In this document: positions 27,461 to 35,600 of the stretch, in pieces
How positions within the stretch are numbered: the stretch's first letter is position 1
Layout: the number at the start of each line of letters is the position of its first letter
Assembly: GCA_025363475.1 (NCBI GenBank)
Contig: JANYDS010000085.1
Coordinates: 100,016 to 164,015, forward strand
Direction: 5' to 3'
Length of the DNA stretch: 64,000 bases
Source of the DNA: Terriglobia bacterium
Lineage (GTDB): Bacteria > Acidobacteriota > Terriglobia > Bryobacterales > Bryobacteraceae
Translations under genes and position numbers: made by a program
Notes under the pieces: generated by a model
Told to the model about the DNA's origin: nothing
Database searches by the model: none
Seen by the model: only the letters and a program-made list of their open reading frames with translations

Positions 27461-27529
27461 GTTAGTGGCAGGCGGCTGACCGGGATTAGTTGAATGTCTT
27501 TCATGATATATTCAATCCGGAGAGCAATA

Positions 27530-27814
27530 ATGCCAAAAGTAAAGTCAGATCAGACTGCAACTATTCTTGAATACGCACTGCGCCACCTTGAAGCGGAGCG
27601 CGATGAGATCCAGGGGAAGATCGAACACATACTGGGCGAACTGGGTACCAAGGCAGTCAAGGCAGTTCATGCCGTGGCACAGGCCGTAGCTACAAAAACG
27701 GCTCCGGAAGTAGTCAAGACGAAAAGGACGCTGAGTCCCGCCGCGCGCAAACGTATCGCGCTTGCACAGAAAAAGCGCTGGGCCGAACATCGCAGGAAAA
27801 AAGAAAAAGCTTAA
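27530..27814 (+). CDS. Small basic protein with coiled-coil
   Basis: A 94-residue protein. Residues 8-40 (TATILEYALRHLEAERDEIQ) look like an amphipathic helix. The C-terminal third is strongly basic with the pattern LSPAARKRIALAQKKRWAEH, which I recognise as a recurrent motif of short acidobacterial proteins, possibly nucleic-acid-binding. The ATG at 27530 has GGAG seven bases upstream; an upstream in-frame start at 27494 has no ribosome site. It is divergent from dtd. The function is unknown. Confidence 0.75.
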   Translation: MPKVKSDQTATILEYALRHLEAERDEIQGKIEHILGELGTKAVKAVHAVAQAVATKTAPEVVKTKRTLSPAARKRIALAQKKRWAEHRRKKEKA

Positions 27815-27829
27815 CCAGTCTGCTGATCC

Positions 27830-27859
27830 GCGCCGGTGGAACTCGCGTTTTACCGGCGC
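27830..27859. terminator. Bidirectional terminator-like hairpin
   Basis: Perfect 8-bp arms GCGCCGGT (27830-27837) and ACCGGCGC (27852-27859) with a 14-nt loop containing TTTT. It lies between the convergent small basic protein gene and the phosphatidyltransferase gene, whose stop codon is inside the 3' arm. Confidence 0.5.
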
Positions 27860-28482
27860 AGATCGGTTGTTTCGCGCGCTGGGCGCAGCTGTGCCTCTTC
27901 CAGCTGTGAGGCTTCCCACCACGTATAAAGCATCCGCTGAATAACCGTAATATTGGACAGGATCGCACTCACCCAGAGCACTTGAGCCATGCGGTTGAAC
28001 AAAGCACCAATAATTATCAGAACCACCCTCTCGGGACGTTCCAAGAAACCTACTTTGCAGCGCGGGATCGTATTTTCCGCCCGCGCGCGTGTATAGCTGA
28101 TCAAAACCGTTCCCGTCATGACAATCGCGGTTAGTACCACGTAAAAAAACCGGTTGATTGACGCATAGTAGACCAGCATTCCGATCAGCACGCCCAGATC
28201 AGAGTAACGGTCAACCACTGAATCGAAGAAACCTCCGAAGCGGGTGACCTGGTTGGTTTCGCGCGCCACACGCCCGTCCACCATGTCGAAAAGCCCTGCG
28301 CCGATCAGCACAATGCCACCAGTTGTAAACTTTCCGGCAGCGAATAGGAAGGCGGCCCAGATGTTGATCAGCAGGCCGAGAAACGTGAGGACATTCGGAT
28401 GTACACGGGACAGCGCCAGTGCGCTCACGATCGCCGAAATGATCCGGCCAAAAAACAGGCCGATGCCTCGTGTCACGGTCAT
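27850..28482 (-). CDS. CDP-alcohol phosphatidyltransferase
   Basis: A 210-residue integral membrane enzyme with the family signature D-MV-DGRVAR-x8-G-x3-D-x3-D (DMVDGRVARETNQ, then GGFFDSVVDRYSD), all catalytic Asp residues present, and several membrane helices. It transfers a phosphatidyl group from CDP-diacylglycerol to an alcohol such as glycerol-phosphate or inositol-phosphate. The acceptor is not decidable from sequence. It lies 4 bp after greA in the same direction. Confidence 0.92.
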   Translation of the reverse strand: MTVTRGIGLFFGRIISAIVSALALSRVHPNVLTFLGLLINIWAAFLFAAGKFTTGGIVLIGAGLFDMVDGRVARETNQVTRFGGFFDSVVDRYSDLGVLIGMLVYYASINRFFYVVLTAIVMTGTVLISYTRARAENTIPRCKVGFLERPERVVLIIIGALFNRMAQVLWVSAILSNITVIQRMLYTWWEASQLEEAQLRPARETTDLRR

Positions 28483-28486
28483 GTGA

Positions 28487-28957
28487 TTATTTTTCGAGGT
28501 CGTGGAGCGTCAGCAGTTCCAGCAGTTCCAGTTCTTTCACGCCGCCCGGCGCCTGCATCTTAACGGTGTCACCGACTTGCTTGCCGAGCAGCGATTTGCC
28601 AATGGGCGACGACGTGGAGACTCTGCCATTGGGCGCGTCGGCCTCTTCGCTGGTGACCAGGTAGTAAGTGACCTGTTCGTCCTTTTTAAGGTCGAGAACG
28701 ACCACGCGCGAACCCAGTCCGGCCCTGTCGCGGGGGATCTTGGTCAGGTCGATCATCGAGAAATCCGCGAGCCGTTTCTGCAACTGACCAAGTTTGGCGT
28801 TTACGAAGCCCTGCCGCTCTTTGGCTGCATGGTATTCAGCGTTCTCTTTGAGGTCGCCATGAGCGCGGGCTTTCAATATCTCGCGCGGAAGCTCATTGCG
28901 CAATTCGTATTCGAGCGAGACGATTTCGTCCTGTAGTTTCTTCTTGATGTCGAGCAT
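28487..28957 (-). CDS. greA: GreA/GreB transcription elongation factor
   Basis: A 156-residue protein with the N-terminal coiled-coil that enters the RNA polymerase secondary channel. The acidic tip and conserved block are visible as ARAHGDLKENAEYHAAKERQ, with the C-terminal FKBP-like domain ending in LELLELLTL. It stimulates cleavage of backtracked RNA. The frame is open to 29095, but a consensus TATAAT at 28980-28985 means translation should start downstream, at ATG 28957. It is co-oriented with the phosphatidyltransferase gene 4 bp later. Confidence 0.94.
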   Translation of the reverse strand: MLDIKKKLQDEIVSLEYELRNELPREILKARAHGDLKENAEYHAAKERQGFVNAKLGQLQKRLADFSMIDLTKIPRDRAGLGSRVVVLDLKKDEQVTYYLVTSEEADAPNGRVSTSSPIGKSLLGKQVGDTVKMQAPGGVKELELLELLTLHDLEK

Positions 28958-28979
28958 TGGCGGGGAACGCCCCTCGGTC

Positions 28980-29009
28980 ATTATACCGGCATCGGCGTGA
29001 ACCGGTATA
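28980..29009 (-). promoter_or_regulatory. greA -10 box within an inverted repeat
   Basis: A minus-strand TATAAT (28980-28985) lies 22 bp before the greA start. A perfect 8-bp inverted repeat (TATACCGG at 28982-28989, CCGGTATA at 29002-29009, 12-bp spacer) overlaps it. This could be an operator over the promoter or a terminator hairpin for lptFG. No good -35 is seen. Confidence 0.45.
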
Positions 29010-29031
29010 GCGACAACCTGATTATTCCGGG

Positions 29032-31356
29032 CTAACTGCGCATCCGTAGCATGAAATAGGCTCCCGTGAGGGAGAACAGCGCATCCGGCGCCCACGCAGC
29101 CACAATCGGAGGAAGGTAATTCACATTGCCTACCTGTTCAAAAAGCTGCCCGATGCCGAGGTACGCCATAGCCACGGCGATGCTGACGCCTATGCCCGCC
29201 ATGGCACCGCGGTTGCCCACCATAAAGCCAAACGGAATGGACAGCAAGGCCATGATGAGGGCAAACAGGGGCACGGAAAATTTTTTGTAGTACTGGATGC
29301 GGAGCTTTACCGTGTCAAAGCCGCTGGCCTGCAGATCATCAATATAACGTTTCAGGCCCAGATAATTCATTTGCTTGTCCTGTTTGACCTCTTTGAGAAA
29401 GTCGTCAGGAGTCTCGTTGAGTTCAGGAAACGTGGTGGCAGTGAAGTTCTGAACTTTACACTCATCCACGCCGCAGATATCGCGGGCCACTCCCTGTTCC
29501 CAGACCCACGATTTCAGATTCTGCTGCCAGCGCGCGCGGCTGGCGCTGATTTCCTTCACCAGATGGAAGCTGTGCGGGTCCAGTTCAAAGACGTAGGGTT
29601 CCACCATTACCTTTTCGGTCGGCTCAAAGTATTTGAAGTAGAAGATCCGGTAATCGTGAATCATCCACTTGCGCTCGGGGTGGAGGTAAGTCTGGACCGG
29701 GCGGCCTTTGATCTCATTGCGGATCGCGTCCTGAATCTGATTGGCCTGCGGGAGCAGCGTATAGTTGAACGCGAACAGCCCTGCGCTGAGAAAGGCGCAC
29801 ATCACAAGTACAGGCATCCCCAGACGCCGGACGCTGATGCCACAAGCTTTGAATGCGGTAACTTCGTTGTTCTTCGTCATCACGCCGAAAGTAACGAGGA
29901 CGGCCAGCAGAACGCTCTCCGGCATAGTGTCATACACTAGTTCCGGTGTGAGGAAGAAATGGTACTTGAGTACCCTGATCAGCGGGATATGATTGCGGAC
30001 GATATCACCGAGTAAGTCAAAGAACGTGAAAACCTGCACCATCATGACCCAGCCGCAGAGCCACAGCACCAGATAGAATATGAAGCTGGCCAGAATGTAA
30101 TTGTCCAGGATCTGGAAGAAGACAAAACGCATACTGCCCGGGCCAGCGGATTCCCGCCCTGCTGCCACCCGATTCGAGAGGGATGTGAACCATGCGGACA
30201 GCTTCTGAATTACGCCACCCAGAAAATCGCTGTCGCCTGGAATCTCCATGCGGGCGATCAATGCGATTCCCACCAGGCCGAATGCCGCGTTCGGCAACCA
30301 CGAAGCAACACCAGCGGACAAGGAGTGCGAACGAGCCAGGCTGGTCAGAGTGATGTAAGAAACGTAATAACCAAAAAATGCAAGTAGAATCGCCCAGACG
30401 TAGCCCGCAGAACGGCCTCCTTTTCGTGACGATGCACCCAGCGGAATACCCACCATGGCGAGCATCAGGCAGGCAAAGGGCAACGCGAAGCGCCTGTGCA
30501 GTTCGATACGGGCTTCAATGCCGTCAGAAGTGCTCTCGGCTTTGGCCTGAACTGCTTTCACCAGATCCCGCGTGAGCATGTCCTGGAAGCGGCGCGCCTG
30601 TTGCGGTTTGCGATCCTGGGCCTGCAGGACGGTGGCCCCGGAAGGCGCGATGGAGTGGTACGGGGCTTCGTGCGTGCCGTAATCCTTGAGAGTCAGCGTG
30701 ATGCGGTTGTTCTTTGTATCCGAAACGGCAAGGGCTTCGCGGGCCACGGTTACGCGGGGGCCGGTGGGCGCGTCCTTCAGTCCGGTCTTGCGCTCAGATG
30801 CTGGCGTAAGGTCCGCGATGAAGACGCCGTTCCAGACCACCACGGGGCCTGCTTCAGCTTTGACGTCATCCACATAAAGTACGGTTCTGTCATTAGTGAA
30901 CTGGTCCTCAAAGACCCTAGGTTCCACATCGGCAGTAAGTTGCGCCGCAGCCACCTGATTCAACAGTTTGTATTCAGCCCGGATCGCCAGCGGGTTCAGC
31001 CAGACCGCGCAGGCACCCGAAACCAGCATGGCCACGAAAGCAAACGCGAGAACTGGCAGAACCACAACGCGCGTGGAAACGCCGCTCGAACGCATCGCAA
31101 TCATTTCGTTATCGCCGGAGAGGCGGCCCAGCCCAACCAGGATGCCGACCAGCACGCCGAAAGGAATACTGAGCAGCAGAACCGGGGGCAGGGAATAGGC
31201 GAACAACTGCAGCACTACCGGCCCTTTGGCGGACCGGACGAGAAGTTCAAACAGTTTTCCGATACTCTGCAGAAAGATAACGAACGTCGCCAGCGACGTG
31301 GCGAGCAGCGAACTGGTCAGAATCTCGCGAAAGACATAACGGCTGAGAATCTTCAT
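29032..31356 (-). CDS. lptFG: LptF-LptG fusion, LPS export permease
   Basis: This 774-residue inner-membrane protein joins two YjgP/YjgQ permeases. Residues about 1-365 are LptF-like (MKILSRYVFREILTSSLLAT, with helices, a periplasmic jellyroll and helices again). Residues about 395-774 are LptG-like (ILDNYILASFIFYLVLWLCG to the final helices). With LptB and LptC they extract lipopolysaccharide and pass it to the periplasmic bridge. Separate genes are usual in Proteobacteria; a single chain is unusual. Its ATG overlaps the stop of the upstream TldD-like gene by 4 bp. No lptB is seen in the window. Confidence 0.93.
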   Translation of the reverse strand: MKILSRYVFREILTSSLLATSLATFVIFLQSIGKLFELLVRSAKGPVVLQLFAYSLPPVLLLSIPFGVLVGILVGLGRLSGDNEMIAMRSSGVSTRVVVLPVLAFAFVAMLVSGACAVWLNPLAIRAEYKLLNQVAAAQLTADVEPRVFEDQFTNDRTVLYVDDVKAEAGPVVVWNGVFIADLTPASERKTGLKDAPTGPRVTVAREALAVSDTKNNRITLTLKDYGTHEAPYHSIAPSGATVLQAQDRKPQQARRFQDMLTRDLVKAVQAKAESTSDGIEARIELHRRFALPFACLMLAMVGIPLGASSRKGGRSAGYVWAILLAFFGYYVSYITLTSLARSHSLSAGVASWLPNAAFGLVGIALIARMEIPGDSDFLGGVIQKLSAWFTSLSNRVAAGRESAGPGSMRFVFFQILDNYILASFIFYLVLWLCGWVMMVQVFTFFDLLGDIVRNHIPLIRVLKYHFFLTPELVYDTMPESVLLAVLVTFGVMTKNNEVTAFKACGISVRRLGMPVLVMCAFLSAGLFAFNYTLLPQANQIQDAIRNEIKGRPVQTYLHPERKWMIHDYRIFYFKYFEPTEKVMVEPYVFELDPHSFHLVKEISASRARWQQNLKSWVWEQGVARDICGVDECKVQNFTATTFPELNETPDDFLKEVKQDKQMNYLGLKRYIDDLQASGFDTVKLRIQYYKKFSVPLFALIMALLSIPFGFMVGNRGAMAGIGVSIAVAMAYLGIGQLFEQVGNVNYLPPIVAAWAPDALFSLTGAYFMLRMRS

Positions 31357-33092
31357 CGTGCCGAAGCGGCGAGCAGCGGAGATGATACCAGTGGCAGTTT
31401 TGGAAGCTCGTCGTCAAGCTTCGACATTTCGATATCGTCGATCAGCACTGAAGGTGCGACCACTGCTACTTCGGCAGAACTGGCACCAAAGCCAATCAGA
31501 GCGAAAGGCGCGCCGTTTTCCAGATAGTTAAACGTTACACTGTCATCGCCCGCCGCGAGAATGTCTTTGAGCGATCGCGCATTGATGCCGCGGAAGCGTT
31601 CGCCCCGCACTAATTCCTCACGTCCATCCAGATACAACCTGTAAGTGTAGAGAGGAAGACTTACAGGGTGGGATGAACCGCCCGCACTGCTGGCGGTAAG
31701 TAACTTGCGTGCTTCATCCAGAGAAGCGGATGACGGAAAATCCATCTTGCGGACAATGATGCCGAAGGGCAAGCCGCGCTGCTGACAAAGATCGATCAGC
31801 TTCTTCTTCAGTTCGCTGATGGGGCTGGTTTCCGTCGCCTTGATAATCAAGTTCGTGGGGACGGCTGATTGTGCGCCATAGCTGCCTGTGATGCGGCCAT
31901 GCCCGTTTGAATCGCTGTAACCGCGGACCGGGAGTCGTGTACGCAGGAAATCCTTCAACACGCCCCTTTCCACCAGCGACATGGGATGGGCGGGAACGCC
32001 TTCATCATCGGCGTCCTCGTGTCCGAAGAGGGGCAGCGTGGGGTCGTCGGTCACGTTGAAAATTTCAGGCATGATGCGAACGCCGCGGCGGCCTTCCAGA
32101 TCAGTTGTCGCGGCCGCACTGGGCGACCCGGGGGATGACACCGGCTTTCGCGAGATGGAAAGGTTGCGACCCAGAATTTCCGCCATCAACTGCGCGGAGG
32201 CAATGCCCTCAAACAACACAGGGCCTGTATAACTGTCGCCGAGGGGCGCGGCCGCCAGTTTCACTACCTGTTCCGCCAGATTGCGGGCCGTCTGAACCAG
32301 TTCCGCTTCGGGGAACATCTCTCGAATGTTGCGCGTGTAACGGATACCAAGATCGCGCACGATCATGCCATCCGGAGCCTGGGCGTTGGCGCGAATTTCG
32401 AAAATACCAGCCGTCTGCTGCTGGCGGATCTGCGTACCTTCTGTGGTCACAAAACGGTGCAGCGCATCAATCGCGGTAAAGCTGGCACCCGAACTGCGTA
32501 CGTTGGGATATAGCTCAAACACGGCGGAGACCCGGCGCGTACGGTCAGCCCACGCGGGCTGGTCGAACTTAACTGCGGTGTAGTCCTGAATAAGTACGAA
32601 AGGTTTCACGGTCGCAAAGTCTGGAAGAACGTCAGTCACAGTAACGTTCTTCAGCGCCGCGCGCTTGCGTGCAATTGATTGAAGAGAACCTTTGAAAATG
32701 GAATCAGTCGCCAGCCAGAAATACTGGCGAATCACCAGCGGATCAGTGTCTTCAAGAGGGAAACTGCGCAGATCATAACGCGGGCCGCTCGCACCTGCGC
32801 CCGTCCAGTTCGTGTTGTCGAATTTGTAATCGCCGACGCGTATGTGAATGTTGGGAACGCGGTACTCACTGGTATTGGATCCAGTAAGTCCGCCGAGAGT
32901 TGCGGAGGCCGACCACGCATGCTGGTCATCCACCGAGTAGTTCATGTAATAGGGTTTGTCGAGCTGATTGAGGGTCAGGGTCATGGCCCGTTTCAGCTCT
33001 GCCTGCAGTGCATCGAAAACAGCATCAGGTTGCGCCGCCTGCAATGCGACAGCCGACCCGATCAAAGAAAATACGATATGGCGTAATCTCAT
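31353..33092 (-). CDS. TldD/PmbA-family protein with signal peptide, metal motif absent
   Basis: A 579-residue member of the modulator-of-gyrase family. It carries an N-terminal hydrophobic signal (about 3-19, ending VALQAAQ). The place where TldD has HExxxH reads QLMAEILGRN, so the zinc ligands are missing, as in PmbA/TldE partners. Later family features such as RTRLPVRGYSDSNGHGR, ITGSYGAQSAVPTN and TFNYLENG are kept. It is translationally coupled at both ends (4-bp overlaps) with the metal-containing paralogue upstream and lptFG downstream. It probably forms the inactive half of a TldD/TldE-like heterodimer. Confidence 0.87.
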   Translation of the reverse strand: MRLRHIVFSLIGSAVALQAAQPDAVFDALQAELKRAMTLTLNQLDKPYYMNYSVDDQHAWSASATLGGLTGSNTSEYRVPNIHIRVGDYKFDNTNWTGAGASGPRYDLRSFPLEDTDPLVIRQYFWLATDSIFKGSLQSIARKRAALKNVTVTDVLPDFATVKPFVLIQDYTAVKFDQPAWADRTRRVSAVFELYPNVRSSGASFTAIDALHRFVTTEGTQIRQQQTAGIFEIRANAQAPDGMIVRDLGIRYTRNIREMFPEAELVQTARNLAEQVVKLAAAPLGDSYTGPVLFEGIASAQLMAEILGRNLSISRKPVSSPGSPSAAATTDLEGRRGVRIMPEIFNVTDDPTLPLFGHEDADDEGVPAHPMSLVERGVLKDFLRTRLPVRGYSDSNGHGRITGSYGAQSAVPTNLIIKATETSPISELKKKLIDLCQQRGLPFGIIVRKMDFPSSASLDEARKLLTASSAGGSSHPVSLPLYTYRLYLDGREELVRGERFRGINARSLKDILAAGDDSVTFNYLENGAPFALIGFGASSAEVAVVAPSVLIDDIEMSKLDDELPKLPLVSSPLLAASAR

Positions 33093-34780
33093 TGCACACC
33101 GTCCTTGAACGGGGAGGGCAGCAAAGGCAGCAAATCCTGTGACTGGTCTTTCTTTTCAATTTCAATTTCCGAAATCAGAATTGCAGGTGAAACAGCGGAT
33201 ACCGGCACGCTGCCCGATTCTGCACCACAATAGCCATTGAAAACTTCGGCTTTGTCGGATGTCGCCAAAATCTTGGAGAAGCTCGCCAGCGGTGTACCAA
33301 CAATATCGGCCCCGCGAATCAATTCATCCGGGCGGCCATCGGAAAAGACCTTATAAACGATCACAGGGATCACCTTAAATGCCTGCAAACCCGAGCGCTG
33401 GGTAGTGGTAAAACCGCCCGTGATGTCTTCAAAATAAAGTCCGTAGGGTTTGTTCTGCCGCTTGATTTCATCAATCAGCATCTGCCGGAGTTTGGCGTCA
33501 TCCACCGAGCGCGTGCTGGTGACCAGCAAGTTACTCTGGCGCGAAACGACTTCGAGGCCCGGCTGGCGGCGGCCATGGCCGTTGGAGTGATCGAAGTTAT
33601 CAATCGGAGAGCGCGACATCAGGAAGTTACGCAACACGCCGTTTTCAACCGCCTTGACCGGCTTGCCTGAGACCCCCTCATCGTCATATTCGTAATATCC
33701 GTTGAGGTCAACTCCGGCAGCCTTCTTTAAAGTAGGATCGAAAGTTACAGACAGGAAATCGGGCAGGATTTTTTCACCCACACTCTTGGTAAAAGTCTGG
33801 CCTTCAGACTCGTCCTTCTGCCTGTGCCCTTCAATGCGATGACCAAAAATTTCATGAAAGAAGACGCCGGAAGCGCGTCCGGAGAAGATCGCCGGTCCCA
33901 CAAAAGGTTCGGCTGTCCTGGCGGCAACCAGCTGTTCTACATGCTCACCCACTTTACGAACCGTAGCAAGAATCACGTCGTCAGAAGGAAGGTCCTTCGG
34001 GTCAGCCGCTTCGAAAGCTTCGAAGTCAGAAACATCCATCCCGTCCTTCGCTTTGGCGCTGGCGGAAATCATCACGCGGGCAAAATTGCGGCCATGCTGC
34101 ACGCGGGTGCCTTCCGTATTCACTATGTAGCGGTTATCAGACTGGACAGAAATCTGCACGCCCGAAGACAACAAGTCCGGGTATTTCAGAAATTCCTTTG
34201 ACAGCGTTTTGACAGAGCCGGTCCAGCGCGCAGAATCCAGCTTGGCCGTGGAGGGTGCTTCCCAGTGCGAATAGCTTTCCTCACTCGAAAAATCTGCGGA
34301 TTTATCGCGGTCCGCAGCCTTCACCTGCTGGTTGGTCTTGATCTTGATCAGCCGTTCCGCAGCAGTCCGGTACACGCGGTCAGTTTCCAGCCACATGCGG
34401 CTGCTGAGGGCGCTCGGAGCGTTGTCAATTGCCACCGGGGTACCTGAAGTGAACTGGATACGTTCACCGCGGACCCGGCGGAAGTTATCCAGCTGCGGGT
34501 CACCCACACGCAGCGTCACATCAAGGTAGCGATTTTTCGAACTGCCCTTCGAATTCAGCATTCCCAGACTCGCGCCCAGTGCTTCCGTCTGCTGCTCAGT
34601 GATTTCGTACGCAAGGAAGTAAGGGGCCGGATCGGCCTTTTGCTTCAAAGTCTGAAAGTTGCGCAGCAACTCACCCGACATGGTGTCGAGGACCACATGA
34701 TCCTCCGCTCCGTAGGCCGTGGCGGAAACGGCCAGCAGCGCCGCCATTTGTAGGGTTTTCACAAGCTTTGACGATAACAT
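33089..34780 (-). CDS. TldD-family zinc metalloprotease with signal peptide
   Basis: A 563-residue member of the TldD family with the zinc motif FFHEIFGHRIEGHR (HExxxH near residue 309). The conserved tail includes YEYDDEGVSG and SRSPIDNFDHSNGHGR. The chosen start is ATG 34780, which gives a clear signal peptide (MLSSKLVKTLQMAALLAVSA). The frame remains open to 34963 without a sensible N-terminus. Known TldD/TldE work in the cytosol on peptides and CcdA; an exported version is unusual. It overlaps the paralogous gene by 4 bp and is divergent from lutA. Confidence 0.88.
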   Translation of the reverse strand: MLSSKLVKTLQMAALLAVSATAYGAEDHVVLDTMSGELLRNFQTLKQKADPAPYFLAYEITEQQTEALGASLGMLNSKGSSKNRYLDVTLRVGDPQLDNFRRVRGERIQFTSGTPVAIDNAPSALSSRMWLETDRVYRTAAERLIKIKTNQQVKAADRDKSADFSSEESYSHWEAPSTAKLDSARWTGSVKTLSKEFLKYPDLLSSGVQISVQSDNRYIVNTEGTRVQHGRNFARVMISASAKAKDGMDVSDFEAFEAADPKDLPSDDVILATVRKVGEHVEQLVAARTAEPFVGPAIFSGRASGVFFHEIFGHRIEGHRQKDESEGQTFTKSVGEKILPDFLSVTFDPTLKKAAGVDLNGYYEYDDEGVSGKPVKAVENGVLRNFLMSRSPIDNFDHSNGHGRRQPGLEVVSRQSNLLVTSTRSVDDAKLRQMLIDEIKRQNKPYGLYFEDITGGFTTTQRSGLQAFKVIPVIVYKVFSDGRPDELIRGADIVGTPLASFSKILATSDKAEVFNGYCGAESGSVPVSAVSPAILISEIEIEKKDQSQDLLPLLPSPFKDGVQ

Positions 34781-34871
34781 GAACGGGTTTTCATCATTGT
34801 CTGATGTGCGGCTGCCCGGCTGGGTTCCCGTCATTAGATAGACCGGTTCCCCTGATAAACTTTGGAGACAC

Positions 34872-35597
34872 ATGCCAGCGCGGGTTTCCATTTTTGTCAC
34901 CTGTATCGTAGACCAGCTGTTTCCCCAGGTGGGAATGGCGATGGCTACGGTCCTGGAACGCATCGGTTATACAGTGGAATTCCCCGAAGCGCAGACCTGC
35001 TGTGGCCAGCCGGCGTTTAATTCCGGCTTCCGTGATGAGGCCCGCACGGTAGCGCGCCACACCCTGGCGGCTCTGGAAAATTGCGAATACGTGGTGGTTC
35101 CGTCTGGCTCCTGCGCCGCCATGCTATCTCATCACTATGCTGATTTGTTCCCCGCGTCATCTCAGGAGCGGGCAGCGGCGGCAGCACTCACTCCGCGGGT
35201 GTTTGAATTCTCCCAATTCCTCACTGAGGTGGCGAAGCGCAAAGAAGTAGGCGCAAAATTTGACGGGGCAGTCACGTATCACGATTCATGCCACGCATTG
35301 CGTGAGTTGAAAATCAAGGACGCGCCGCGTCGCCTTTTGGCCGCCGTACAAGGGCTGGAATTACGCGAAATGGATGCGGCGGAAGAATGCTGCGGCTTCG
35401 GCGGAACGTTCTCTGTAAAGTTCGCCGGCGTCTCAGGGGCGATGGCCCGAACCAAACTCGATTCCATCGTCCGCACTGGCGCATCCGCAGTGGTTTCCAT
35501 AGATTCCAGCTGTCTGATGCAATTGCAGGGCGCGATTGCACGAGCCGGGCTCCCCATTCGCACACTGCATCTTGCAGAAGTGCTGGCGGGGCAGTAA
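34872..35597 (+). CDS. lutA: L-lactate oxidation Fe-S oxidoreductase subunit LutA
   Basis: A 241-residue protein with two CCG domains, each a Cys-rich cofactor-binding unit: TCCGQPAFNSG near residues 36-46 and ECCGFGGTFSVKF near 173-185. With LutB and LutC it forms the iron-sulfur L-lactate dehydrogenase converting lactate to pyruvate. The ATG follows GGAG at good spacing. It is the first gene of lutABC and ends 3 bp before lutB. Confidence 0.94.
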   Translation: MPARVSIFVTCIVDQLFPQVGMAMATVLERIGYTVEFPEAQTCCGQPAFNSGFRDEARTVARHTLAALENCEYVVVPSGSCAAMLSHHYADLFPASSQERAAAAALTPRVFEFSQFLTEVAKRKEVGAKFDGAVTYHDSCHALRELKIKDAPRRLLAAVQGLELREMDAAEECCGFGGTFSVKFAGVSGAMARTKLDSIVRTGASAVVSIDSSCLMQLQGAIARAGLPIRTLHLAEVLAGQ

Positions 35598-35600
35598 AGC

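Noticed and set aside
30496..31527. 343-codon open frame on the plus strand opposite lptFG
   Set aside because: It is fully antisense to a well-supported gene, with Arg/Gln/His-rich composition typical of a GC-rich shadow frame and no domain.
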